From NCBI GenBank assembly GCA_019243195.1, contig JAFAUQ010000044.1, positions 1-64,000 of the forward strand: a stretch of DNA of 64,000 bases. The letters run 5' to 3'. The notes beneath the pieces were generated by a model. That model saw only the letters and a list, made by a program, of their open reading frames with translations. It was not told the DNA's origin and ran no database searches. The stretch comes from Hyphomicrobiales bacterium (GTDB taxonomy: Bacteria; Pseudomonadota; Alphaproteobacteria; Rhizobiales; Xanthobacteraceae). Position 1 is the stretch's first letter. Each line of letters begins with the position of its first letter. Below, piece after piece: positions 53,623-58,149 of this stretch. Made by a program: the position numbers and the translations under genes.

Positions 53623-53705
53623 GGAAGGCTCCGCTGAATGGTCGGCGACTGGTCCCGAAAACCAGGGTGACCGCGAGGTCAGGGGTTCGATTCCTCAGCC
53701 TTCCG
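53623..53705 (+). tRNA. tRNA-Ser(CGA), C33
   Basis: Class II tRNA. Acceptor GGAAGGC/GCCTTCC, G73, encoded CCA. Anticodon stem CTGGT/ACCAG with loop CCCGAAA: C33, anticodon CGA. Extra arm GACC-GCGA-GGTC. T-loop TTCGATT; the outer T-stem pair is A:A. Confidence 0.75.
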
Positions 53706-53711
53706 CCAATT

Positions 53712-53819
53712 CAGTGAACAGTGACCGGTAGTCAGTGATCAGAAACGTAAATGTTTTCCGATAGCGGACACTTATAACCGACCGCTGGTCACTGATCACT
53801 GATCACTGATCACTGACTA
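53712..53819. repeat. R7 spacer hairpin, copy c
   Basis: Iterated CAGTGAACAGTGACC and AGTCAGTGATCAG on the left, GACCGCTGGTCACTGATCAC with TGATCACTGATCACTGACTA on the right; the longest example. Between tRNA-Ser and tRNA-Phe. Confidence 0.75.
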
Positions 53820-53821
53820 AC

Positions 53822-53894
53822 GCCTGGGAAGCTAATCTGGTGAAAGCGCCGCGCTGAAGTCGCGGAGAGGTGGGCTCGAAACCTACCCCAGGCA
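53822..53894 (+). tRNA. tRNA-Phe(GAA), T-loop with C54
   Basis: Acceptor GCCTGGG/CCCAGGC, A73, encoded CCA. Anticodon arm CCGCG-CTGAAGT-CGCGG, anticodon GAA. T-arm GTGGG-CTCGAAA-CCTAC with C at position 54. Position 8 is A. Confidence 0.75.
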
Positions 53895-53904
53895 CCAACT
53901 CCAG

Positions 53905-53976
53905 GGATCGGTTATCAGTGATCAGGAATCACAATTCGCGTGAACTTTCTGATGCCTGATCCCTGACTTCTGAACA
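53905..53976. repeat. R7 spacer hairpin, copy d (degenerate)
   Basis: GGGATCGGTTATCAGTGATC and AGGAATCAC, then TGATGCCTGATCCCTGACTT. Between tRNA-Phe and tRNA-Ala; more decayed than the others. Confidence 0.6.
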
Positions 53977-53977
53977 C

Positions 53978-54046
53978 GGGACACGAGCAAGGGCTCAGAC
54001 CGGCCTTGCAAGCTGGTCGGGCGCGGAGCGTTACCGCGGTGTTCCA
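53978..54046 (+). tRNA. tRNA-Ala(TGC) copy 1, non-canonical D- and T-loops
   Basis: 69 nt. Acceptor GGGACAC/GTGTTCC keeps the G3:U70 alanine identity pair; A73, encoded CCA. D-arm GAGC-AAGG-GCTC has a four-base loop. Anticodon arm CCGGC-CTTGCAA-GCTGG. T-arm CGCGG-AGCGTTA-CCGCG has a perfect stem but no TTC in the loop. A diverged second copy with the same loops is at 56933. Confidence 0.7.
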
Positions 54047-54050
54047 CCAT

Positions 54051-54126
54051 TCCGGTCAAAGCCGAGCAGGTGCACGGCGCCGCCTGTTAAGCGGAGAATA
54101 GGCAGGTTCGATTCCTGCGACCGGAG
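54051..54126 (+). tRNA. tRNA-Asn(GTT) copy 1
   Basis: Acceptor TCCGGTC/GACCGGA, G73, encoded CCA. Anticodon arm with loop CTGTTAA. T-arm GCAGG-TTCGATT-CCTGC. D-stem GCC/GGC. Canonical apart from an end pair of the anticodon stem (G:A). Four bases after the tRNA-Ala; the pair is duplicated at 56933-57088. Confidence 0.85.
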
Positions 54127-54168
54127 CCAATTTCATGATCCCTGATTCCTGATGCCAGATACCTGAAT

Positions 54169-54243
54169 CCATCCATAGCTCAGTCGGAGCAGAGCACCCG
54201 GTTGCGGACCGGGAGGTCGCAGGTTCGAGTCCTGCTGGATGGT
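54169..54243 (+). tRNA. tRNA with Arg(GCG) anticodon, C1:G72
   Basis: Acceptor CCATCCA/TGGATGG perfect, T73, encoded CCA. Anticodon arm CCCGG-TTGCGGA-CCGGG, anticodon GCG. T-arm GCAGG-TTCGAGT-CCTGC. GCG is rarely used in bacteria, which usually read CGC with inosine-modified ACG; C1:G72 is otherwise a proline-tRNA feature. Confidence 0.78.
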
Positions 54244-54263
54244 CCAATTCCGAAATAGGCTTT

Positions 54264-54337
54264 CAGGGCGTAGCGCAGTCCGGCAGCGCTCCTGGCTTGG
54301 AACCAGGAGGTCGTAGGTTCGAATCCTACCGCCCTGA
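54264..54337 (+). tRNA. tRNA-Pro(TGG)
   Basis: Canonical: acceptor CAGGGCG/CGCCCTG with C1:G72, A73, encoded CCA; D-stem GCGC/GCGC; anticodon arm CCTGG-CTTGGAA-CCAGG; T-arm GTAGG-TTCGAAT-CCTAC. Confidence 0.92.
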
Positions 54338-54370
54338 CCACTTCTCGCGACCAAACAACGGGAGGCTCTC

Positions 54371-54616
54371 ATGCGACGCCATGACTTCGACGAACTGCCG
54401 TCCTTTCGAAGTCTCGCGCAAGCGGAGGCGTGGGCTATGCCTCGGAAACGCAAGTGCGGCGCGGCGACCGCGTCGTGCACGGCGACAAGGAGCTGATCGA
54501 GAAGCTCGGGCGCAACGACCTGTGCCCGTGCGGTTCTGGACGGCGCTTTCAAGAAATGCTGCCTGCGCTCCGGCCGCTTCGACGGCAACGAACGCAATTA
54601 CTATGTCCGTGATTAG
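54371..54616 (+). pseudogene. Small SEC-C motif protein, two frameshifts
   Basis: Begins [20 protein letters not shown] in one frame, switches near 54428 to [20 protein letters not shown] then [19 protein letters not shown], and switches back at about 54547 (an extra T) to [20 protein letters not shown] then RD and a TAG at 54614. Together they give an about 81-residue SEC-C zinc-binding protein ([16 protein letters not shown]). The net shift is zero. RBS GGGAGG is intact. It sits among the tRNA genes; repeat R3 begins at the stop. Confidence 0.7.
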
Positions 54617-54664
54617 AGCATGATCCCGAAAAGTGGGAACCGATTTTCGGAAAAGATCATGCTC
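54616..54664. repeat. R3 palindrome, copy b
   Basis: GAGCATGATCCCGAAAAGTG, then ACCGATTTTCGG, then AAAAGATCATGCTC. It starts at the last base of the SEC-C stop codon. Confidence 0.85.
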
Positions 54665-54712
54665 CAACAATAAATCACGCAACGGACTTCGGCCCGTTGC
54701 GTATTCGCACCC

Positions 54713-54796
54713 GGAGAGTTGGCCGAGCGGCAAGGCATCGCGGTGCTAACGCGACGAGACCGAAAGGTCGGGCAGGTTCGACTCCTGCACTCTCCC
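54713..54796 (+). tRNA. tRNA-Ser(GCT), C73 and no encoded CCA
   Basis: Class II. Acceptor GGAGAGT/ACTCTCC; anticodon arm TCGCG-GTGCTAA-CGCGA, anticodon GCT; extra arm GACC-GAAA-GGTC; T-arm GCAGG-TTCGACT-CCTGC. The discriminator is C and CCG follows in place of CCA, unlike the serine-type G73. Confidence 0.8.
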
Positions 54797-54803
54797 CCGC
54801 GTC

Positions 54804-54877
54804 GCTCCGTTCGCCAAGCGGCCAAAGGCATCGGTCCCACACACCGACATTCCGGGGTTCAAATCCTCGACGGAGCA
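54804..54877 (+). tRNA. tRNA-Val(CAC), C33
   Basis: Acceptor GCTCCGT/ACGGAGC, A73, encoded CCA. Anticodon stem TCGGT/ACCGA, loop CCCACAC: C33 with anticodon CAC. T-arm CGGGG-TTCAAAT-CCTCG. D-stem GCC/GGC. The acceptor is identical to that of tRNA-Thr at 53119. Confidence 0.78.
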
Positions 54878-54889
54878 CCATCATTCGCA

Positions 54890-56468
54890 TGTCCGACCCG
54901 GACACATGGGTGACAGAACGTACCTAAGACATGGGTGACAACCTCGTGCCGATCGGGCTGTCGAGAAGTTGCAAGGCGTTGTGCTCCACGGGTTGAGCGT
55001 CAGCTGACGCGAAGGCGTCGGGTGCGTGGTGACGCATTCTTGGCATGATCATTATTGCTCGGCGCGCGCTTTCGCCGTCAATCCCGCGCGCCAAGAGGCG
55101 CGCCCCTTCGGTCGTTGGGGATTGACGGCTCAGCGCGACGAGCAAGTTGCGACCATGCCAACAGTGCCAGATAGCGCGTCCCCGGTCAGAGCGCTGGCGT
55201 CGTACCGGAGACATCGGAGACAAGCTTTGGACCGAACGGGTTATCGACGGTCTGCAAGGTTCTTTGCTCCAGATCGAAGTAGCCGAGATCGTATTGCATG
55301 AAGCTGACGAGCCAAATGCCTTCGTCGACTTCCTTGATGCCGAGCCGTTGACCAGCCAGGACGGTCGAGATGTTGATCTTCTTGCGATGCAAGCAGAGGC
55401 GCCCGCAGGCGGTGACGAGCACGTCGCGGTCGTGGAAGGGATAGGAGAGCTCGGGCAGGCCGTCGTAGCGACGCGGTGAAGTGGTATACAGTTGCGCCGG
55501 ACACTTCATGTCGAGCGCTTCGTGCGGTCTTTCGACGTTGAACTCCTGCACGAAGGCGTCGAAGCGAGCCTGCTGTTGCAAGATGTTCGATCCTGACGGC
55601 CGGGTCGCCTCCTTCTTGAGCGTGAGATGCATGCGCTCGTGCCGGCCATTCTGCTGTGGACAGCCAGGTTTGATGCGCTCGATCGCGATGCCGAGGCGAA
55701 GCCACCAGACCGAGAGCTTTGAGAGACCGAACAAGCCGTTTGGGCTCGCAAAAGGCACGCCGTTGTCGGAGCGGATGGACAGCGGCAGCCCTCGTTCGGC
55801 AAACAGGCGTTCGAAGGCGGTAAAGGCGAGGTCCTCGCGTGTCGACTCGAGTGCTTCACACATGAGCAGGAAGCGCGAAGCCTGATCAGTGACGGTGAGC
55901 TGATAGCAATAACGTGCATTGCCGAGCTTGAACTCACCTTTGAAGTCGGCACACCACAGATCATTGGGCGCGGCGCCTGGCGAGAGCGGGGTCCCCTGCG
56001 CACGATGGCGCCGGCCCGCGGCGCGCTTGACCAGACCATGGCGGTCGAGAACCGCGTGGATGGTGCTCTTGGCTGGAAGGCGAACGTCGCCTTTGAGCCG
56101 CCGAAGCAGAAGCTCGCGGATCTTGCGTGCTCCCCAATGCGGCTTCTCCCCTTTCAGGCGGACGATCAAGTTTTCGAGCTGCTGCGGCAGCTGATTGGCG
56201 TATCGCACCGGCCGTCGCGAACGGTCGGTAAGGGCCTCAAGACCATGTTCCTTGTAGCGATCGAATATCTTGTATCCGGTTTTCCGGGATATCCCGAAAT
56301 CCCGGCACACGTCCGTCATTGCCTCGCCATCCAACAATCGGCCGACAAAGCGTAGGCGCTCTTCCATCACCGAACTCGCTTTCCACGGCATCAACACCTC
56401 CCGCCAAAACGCGAAAAGTGTTACCCATGTGTCCGGTACGAAGTGTCACCCATGTCTCGGGTCGGTCA
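54890..56468 (-). mobile_element. IS481-family insertion sequence
   Basis: About 1579 bp. Left end TGTCCGACCCGGACACATGG and the reverse complement of the right end TGACCGACCCGAGACATGGG are imperfect inverted repeats. Each end carries two ACATGGGTGACA-like motifs about 25 bases apart. It encodes one DDE transposase on the minus strand. Flanks both read GCA (54887-54889 and 56469-56471), a possible short target duplication. The right end touches the first base of tRNA-Ile. Confidence 0.85.
55186..56391 (-). CDS. IS481-family transposase
   Basis: Integrase-core transposase of 401 residues. N-terminal helix-turn-helix (VGRLLDGEAMTDVCRDFGIS then RKTGYKIFDRYKEHG). Catalytic DDE: D in NDLWCADFKGEF, D in LSIRSDNGVPF, E in CPQQNGRHERMHL. 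The C-terminal part is as in other IS481 members. ATG 56391 has GGGAGGTGTTG before it. The frame is intact, so the element may still be mobile. Confidence 0.92.
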   Translation of the reverse strand: MPWKASSVMEERLRFVGRLLDGEAMTDVCRDFGISRKTGYKIFDRYKEHGLEALTDRSRRPVRYANQLPQQLENLIVRLKGEKPHWGARKIRELLLRRLKGDVRLPAKSTIHAVLDRHGLVKRAAGRRHRAQGTPLSPGAAPNDLWCADFKGEFKLGNARYCYQLTVTDQASRFLLMCEALESTREDLAFTAFERLFAERGLPLSIRSDNGVPFASPNGLFGLSKLSVWWLRLGIAIERIKPGCPQQNGRHERMHLTLKKEATRPSGSNILQQQARFDAFVQEFNVERPHEALDMKCPAQLYTTSPRRYDGLPELSYPFHDRDVLVTACGRLCLHRKKINISTVLAGQRLGIKEVDEGIWLVSFMQYDLGYFDLEQRTLQTVDNPFGPKLVSDVSGTTPAL

Positions 56469-56540
56469 GCACGTGAGCCGGAAAAGCGACGGCGGCGGCC
56501 GATAACCGTCTGACAGGAGGGGCAGTACCTCCCGCGTGCA
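56469..56540 (+). tRNA. tRNA-Ile(GAT), C33 and non-canonical T-loop
   Basis: Acceptor GCACGTG/CGCGTGC (one T:G), A73, encoded CCA. D-stem CCG/CGG with loop GAAAAGCGA lacking GG. Anticodon stem GGCGG/CCGTC, loop CCGATAA: C33 with GAT. T-arm GGAGG-GGCAGTA-CCTCC: perfect stem but no TTC. The IS481 right end lies immediately upstream. Confidence 0.65.
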
Positions 56541-56585
56541 CCAGACAAGGAGCAAACAAATGCCTGCGCACAAACGCGGGGTCAT

Positions 56586-56666
56586 GGACCCCGAGCGTAA
56601 AGCCTGGATCGGCCGGGCACGGGACTTTTAACCCCGCCGCAGGAGGTTCGAGCCCTCCGGGGTTCA
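56586..56666 (+). tRNA. tRNA-Lys(TTT) with enlarged D-arm
   Basis: 81 nt. Acceptor GGACCCC/GGGGTTC (one G:T), A73, encoded CCA. Loop CTTTTAA gives TTT; the closing pair 31:39 is A:C. T-arm GGAGG-TTCGAGC-CCTCC perfect. About 27 bases lie between the acceptor and anticodon stem instead of 19, including GCC-TGGATC-GGC. An upstream GGGGTC could pair with GACCCC and compete with folding. Confidence 0.6.
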
Positions 56667-56669
56667 CCA

Positions 56670-56698
56670 CCCTGCTTCGCGCTGTGCGCTTCGCAGGA
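56670..56698. repeat. R8 hairpin, copy b
   Basis: CCTGCTTCGCGCTGTGCGCT then TCGCAGG, directly after the CCA of tRNA-Lys(TTT). Confidence 0.6.
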
Positions 56699-56741
56699 TT
56701 GCGTTTACCCCTCCGAAGCCTTGGCGGAGGAGGGCACCATT

Positions 56742-56814
56742 GGACCACTAGCTCAATGGGCAGAGCGGCCGGCTCTTAACCGGCAGGTTCGGGGATCGTG
56801 GCCCCGGTGGTCCT
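56742..56814 (+). tRNA. tRNA-Lys(CTT), T-loop ATCGTGG
   Basis: Acceptor GGACCAC/GTGGTCC, T73, encoded CCA. D-arm GCTC/GAGC. Anticodon arm GCCGG-CTCTTAA-CCGGC, anticodon CTT. T-arm CGGGG-ATCGTGG-CCCCG: perfect stem, loop starting A rather than T. The same loop recurs in tRNA-Glu(CTC). Confidence 0.75.
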
Positions 56815-56817
56815 CCA

Positions 56818-56845
56818 TCCTGCTTCGCGCGACGCGCTGCGCAGG
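56818..56845. repeat. R8 hairpin, copy c
   Basis: CCTGCTTCGCGCGACGCGCT then GCGCAGG, directly after the tRNA-Lys(CTT) CCA. Confidence 0.6.
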
Positions 56846-56853
56846 ACTATTGA

Positions 56854-56927
56854 TGCAGGCAGATCGGTTAGGGATCCGCGCGGTCTCATAAGCCGCGTTG
56901 AGCCGGGTGCGACCCCCGGGCCTGCAA
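56854..56927 (+). tRNA. tRNA-Met(CAT), U1:A72
   Basis: Acceptor TGCAGGC/GCCTGCA, A73, encoded CCA. D-arm GATC-GGTTAGG-GATC. Anticodon arm GCGGT-CTCATAA-GCCGC (31:39 T:G). T-arm CCGGG-TGCGACC-CCCGG, with G at 55. U1:A72 differs from the C1:A72 mismatch of bacterial initiators, so it is probably not a standard initiator. Confidence 0.7.
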
Positions 56928-56932
56928 CCAAT

Positions 56933-57001
56933 GGGGAACGAGCAAGGGCTCAGGTTCGCCTTGCAAGCAAGCCGTGCGGGGAGCGTTACCCCGGTTCTCC
57001 A
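56933..57001 (+). tRNA. tRNA-Ala(TGC) copy 2, non-canonical D- and T-loops
   Basis: 69 nt. Acceptor GGGGAAC/GTTCTCC differs from copy 1 at positions 4 and 5 with matching changes on the other strand, and keeps G3:U70. D-arm GAGC-AAGG-GCTC and T-loop AGCGTTA are identical to copy 1. T-stem CGGGG/CCCCG differs from CGCGG/CCGCG by a paired swap. The anticodon stem has one C:A mismatch. Encoded CCA. Confidence 0.65.
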
Positions 57002-57008
57002 CCAATTT

Positions 57009-57085
57009 TCCGGTCAAAGCCAAGCAAGGTGCAAGGCGCTGCCTGTTAAGCAGAGATTAGCCCGGTTCGATTCCGGGGGCCGGAG
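57009..57085 (+). tRNA. tRNA-Asn(GTT) copy 2
   Basis: Acceptor TCCGGTC/GGCCGGA (one T:G), G73, encoded CCA. Anticodon GCTGC-CTGTTAA-GCAGA. T-arm CCCGG-TTCGATT-CCGGG. Compared with copy 1 (54051) the T-stem and anticodon stem carry paired substitutions. Follows tRNA-Ala copy 2 as copy 1 follows copy 1. Confidence 0.82.
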
Positions 57086-57089
57086 CCAC

Positions 57090-57161
57090 GGGAGCATCGT
57101 CTAACGGGAAGGATACGACCCTCTCAAGGTCGTGACGCGGGATCGTGGCCCGCTGCCCCTG
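57090..57161 (+). tRNA. tRNA-Glu(CTC), T-loop ATCGTGG
   Basis: Acceptor GGGAGCA/TGCCCCT with an A:C mismatch and terminal G:T, G73, encoded CCA. Glu-like D region TCGTCTAACGGGAAGGATA. Anticodon arm CGACC-CTCTCAA-GGTCG. T-arm GCGGG-ATCGTGG-CCCGC. Five bases after tRNA-Asn. Confidence 0.68.
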
Positions 57162-57166
57162 CCAAC

Positions 57167-57215
57167 GAGCATGATCCCGAAAAGTGGGAACCGGTTTTCG
57201 GAAAAGATCATGCTC
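57167..57215. repeat. R3 palindrome, copy c
   Basis: GAGCATGATCCCGAAAAGTG, AACCGGTTTTCGG, AAAAGATCATGCTC. Lies between tRNA-Glu(CTC) and the Arg(TCG)-type tRNA. Confidence 0.85.
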
Positions 57216-57222
57216 CAAGAAC

Positions 57223-57302
57223 ACGCACGTAGCCGACGCCGGCTTCGAACCGGTGATCCGTAAACGGAGCTGAAAATGGGGGTTCGAGTCCTCCCGTGCG
57301 TG
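57223..57302 (+). tRNA. tRNA-like gene, Arg(TCG) anticodon, no D-arm, hairpin variable arm
   Basis: Acceptor ACGCACG/CGTGCGT is perfect; G73; encoded CCA. T-arm GGGGG-TTCGAGT-CCTCC. The best anticodon arm is GCCGG-CTTCGAA-CCGGT (TCG), preceded by only eight bases (TAGCCGAC), so there is no D-arm. A TCCG-TAAA-CGGA hairpin follows in the variable region. Other folds are possible, including the second hairpin as a Tyr-like GTA arm, but those pair worse. Confidence 0.5.
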
Positions 57303-57306
57303 CCAT

Positions 57307-57470
57307 CAGTGCCGCGAACCCGAAGTTCGCACGGCAATTGCCGCGAGTCCGATTGCGAACTTCGGGTTCAAAGCGGCACTAGAATCATAGGTTTGCTAGT
57401 GTCCTTCGATTCCGAAGTTCGCTTCCGAACGTGCTGCAAACTCAGGCGAACTTCGGAATCGGGACACTAG
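57307..57470. repeat. R2 twin palindrome, copy D
   Basis: First hairpin 57307-57382 with GAACCCGAAGTTCGC and GCGAACTTCGGGTTC...GGCACTAG; linker AATCATAGGTTTG; second hairpin 57396-57470 with CTAGTGTCC, GATTCCGAAGTTCGC and GCGAACTTCGGAATCGGGAC then ACTAG. Inserted between two tRNA genes of the array. Confidence 0.88.
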
Positions 57471-57472
57471 AT

Positions 57473-57543
57473 TGGCATTTCGTTCAACGGCAGGACACCT
57501 GACTCTGACTCAGGGGATCATGGTTCGAATCCATGGAGGCCAA
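57473..57543 (+). tRNA. tRNA-Gln(CTG)
   Basis: Acceptor TGGCATT/GAGGCCA (U1:A72, one A:G mismatch), A73, encoded CCA. Anticodon arm CCTGA-CTCTGAC-TCAGG, anticodon CTG. T-arm CATGG-TTCGAAT-CCATG perfect. Starts three bases after R2 copy D. Confidence 0.8.
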
Positions 57544-57546
57544 CCA

Positions 57547-57708
57547 ATGGCACATGTGAGAAAAGGCATGCTCGTTTCGTCGCCGCAATGGCGGAAACAC
57601 TTGCGCGATTGGAAACGCATTTTCTGGAAGAAACATCGCAAGGCGGAAAAGGCCGCAGTTCGGCGCAGTGGCGAAACGGGAGCGCGGCGGTTTGCAAAAC
57701 CGCTTTGA
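57547..57708 (+). CDS. Very basic 53-residue open frame inside the array
   Basis: MAHVRKGMLVSSPQWRKHLR followed by DWKRIFWKKHRKAEKAA and a tail RRSGETGARRFAKPL. The first 38 residues are rich in Lys/Arg/Trp, like small nucleic-acid-binding peptides. The last 15 codons read through the 5' half of tRNA-Cys (from 57662), so the original stop was probably lost. No ribosome site precedes the ATG beyond the tRNA-Gln CCA. Coding status uncertain. Confidence 0.35.
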   Translation: MAHVRKGMLVSSPQWRKHLRDWKRIFWKKHRKAEKAAVRRSGETGARRFAKPL

Positions 57709-57792
57709 GCATGATCCCGAAAAGTGGGGACCGGTTTTCGGAAAAAGATCATGCTCCAAGAATATGAGCCGGCGCGACACCGGCGTGCGCCT
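57662..57792 (+). tRNA. tRNA-Cys(GCA) with a palindromic repeat inserted in the variable loop
   Basis: 5' part: GGCGCAG acceptor strand, D-stem GCG/CGC, anticodon arm GCGGT-TTGCAAA-ACCGC (GCA). Then TTT and a full R3 palindrome (57707-57756) occupy the variable loop. 3' part: T-arm GCCGG-CGCGACA-CCGGC and acceptor GTGCGCC with the cysteine-type U73. The 3' end reads CTA, not CCA. Total 131 nt versus about 74 expected. All acceptor pairs but the last (G:G) match. Confidence 0.7.
57707..57756. repeat. R3 palindrome, copy d (inside tRNA-Cys)
   Basis: GAGCATGATCCCGAAAAGTG, GGACCGGTTTTCGG, AAAAAGATCATGCTC. It splits tRNA-Cys between the anticodon and T arms. Confidence 0.85.
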
Positions 57793-57795
57793 CTA

Positions 57796-57868
57796 GCCTC
57801 CGTAGCTCAGCGGACAGAGCGGCCGGCTTCTACCCGGCAGGTCGGGCGTTCAAATCGTCCCGGGGGAA
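57796..57868 (+). tRNA. tRNA-Arg(TCT), G1:A72 mismatch
   Basis: Acceptor GCCTCCG/CGGGGGA pairs except G1:A72; A73; encoded CCA. D-arm GCTC/GAGC. Anticodon arm GCCGG-CTTCTAC-CCGGC. T-arm GGGCG-TTCAAAT-CGTCC. Starts four bases after the tRNA-Cys 3' end. Confidence 0.78.
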
Positions 57869-57888
57869 CCACATTGTTCCCGGCATAC

Positions 57889-57959
57889 ACCAGCGTGATG
57901 TAACGGCAGCATGGCGGCTTCCAACTCCGCTCGTCAGGGTTCAAATCCTTGCGCTGGTG
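57889..57959 (+). tRNA. tRNA with Gly(TCC)-type anticodon, nine-base loop
   Basis: Acceptor ACCAGCG/CGCTGGT perfect, G73, encoded CCA. D-stem ATG/CAT. Anticodon stem only GCGG/CCGC around a nine-base loop CTTCCAACT; TCC if read from U33. T-arm CAGGG-TTCAAAT-CCTTG. Glycine tRNAs normally have G1 and U73, so the identity is uncertain. Confidence 0.55.
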
Positions 57960-57987
57960 CCAACCTAACGGCCTCTCCCAATTTCAT

Positions 57988-58059
57988 GCGGGTATAGCTC
58001 AGAGGCAGAGCCGCGGTCTTCCAAACCGTCGGTCGCGGGTTCGATCCCCGCTGCCCGCT
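57988..58059 (+). tRNA. tRNA-Gly(TCC)
   Basis: Canonical: acceptor GCGGGTA/TGCCCGC, U73, encoded CCA; D-arm GCTC/GAGC; anticodon arm GCGGT-CTTCCAA-ACCGT; T-arm GCGGG-TTCGATC-CCCGC. Confidence 0.92.
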
Positions 58060-58066
58060 CCAATCG

Positions 58067-58137
58067 GAGCATTTTCCGGAAAAAGCCTGCCCCGCACTCG
58101 ATGCGGGGTGGGCACCGGTTTTCCGTAGAAAATGCGA
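58067..58137. repeat. R3-like long palindrome, variant e
   Basis: GGAGCATTTTCCGGAAAAAG then CCTGCCCCGCACTCGATGCG on one side and CACCGGTTTTCCGTAGAAAA then TGC on the other. It carries an extra CCGCACTCGATGCGG hairpin also found in variant f. Confidence 0.65.
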
Positions 58138-58149
58138 CCAAATAGATTC

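Noticed and set aside
53202-53976. CRISPR array
   Set aside because: The R7 units are irregular inverted repeats with tRNA genes as spacers. There is no constant repeat length and no cas gene in the window.
56854-56927. Initiator tRNA-fMet
   Set aside because: It has U1:A72 rather than the C1:A72 mismatch, and no run of three G:C pairs next to the anticodon loop.
57223-57302. tRNA-Sec (selC)
   Set aside because: No UCA anticodon, and the acceptor is seven pairs. The extra arm is short and selA/selB are not visible.
57662-57792. Group I or archaeal-type intron in tRNA-Cys
   Set aside because: The insert is in the variable loop, not the anticodon loop. It is only about 50 bases and identical in type to a dispersed palindrome found elsewhere, so a palindrome insertion explains it better.
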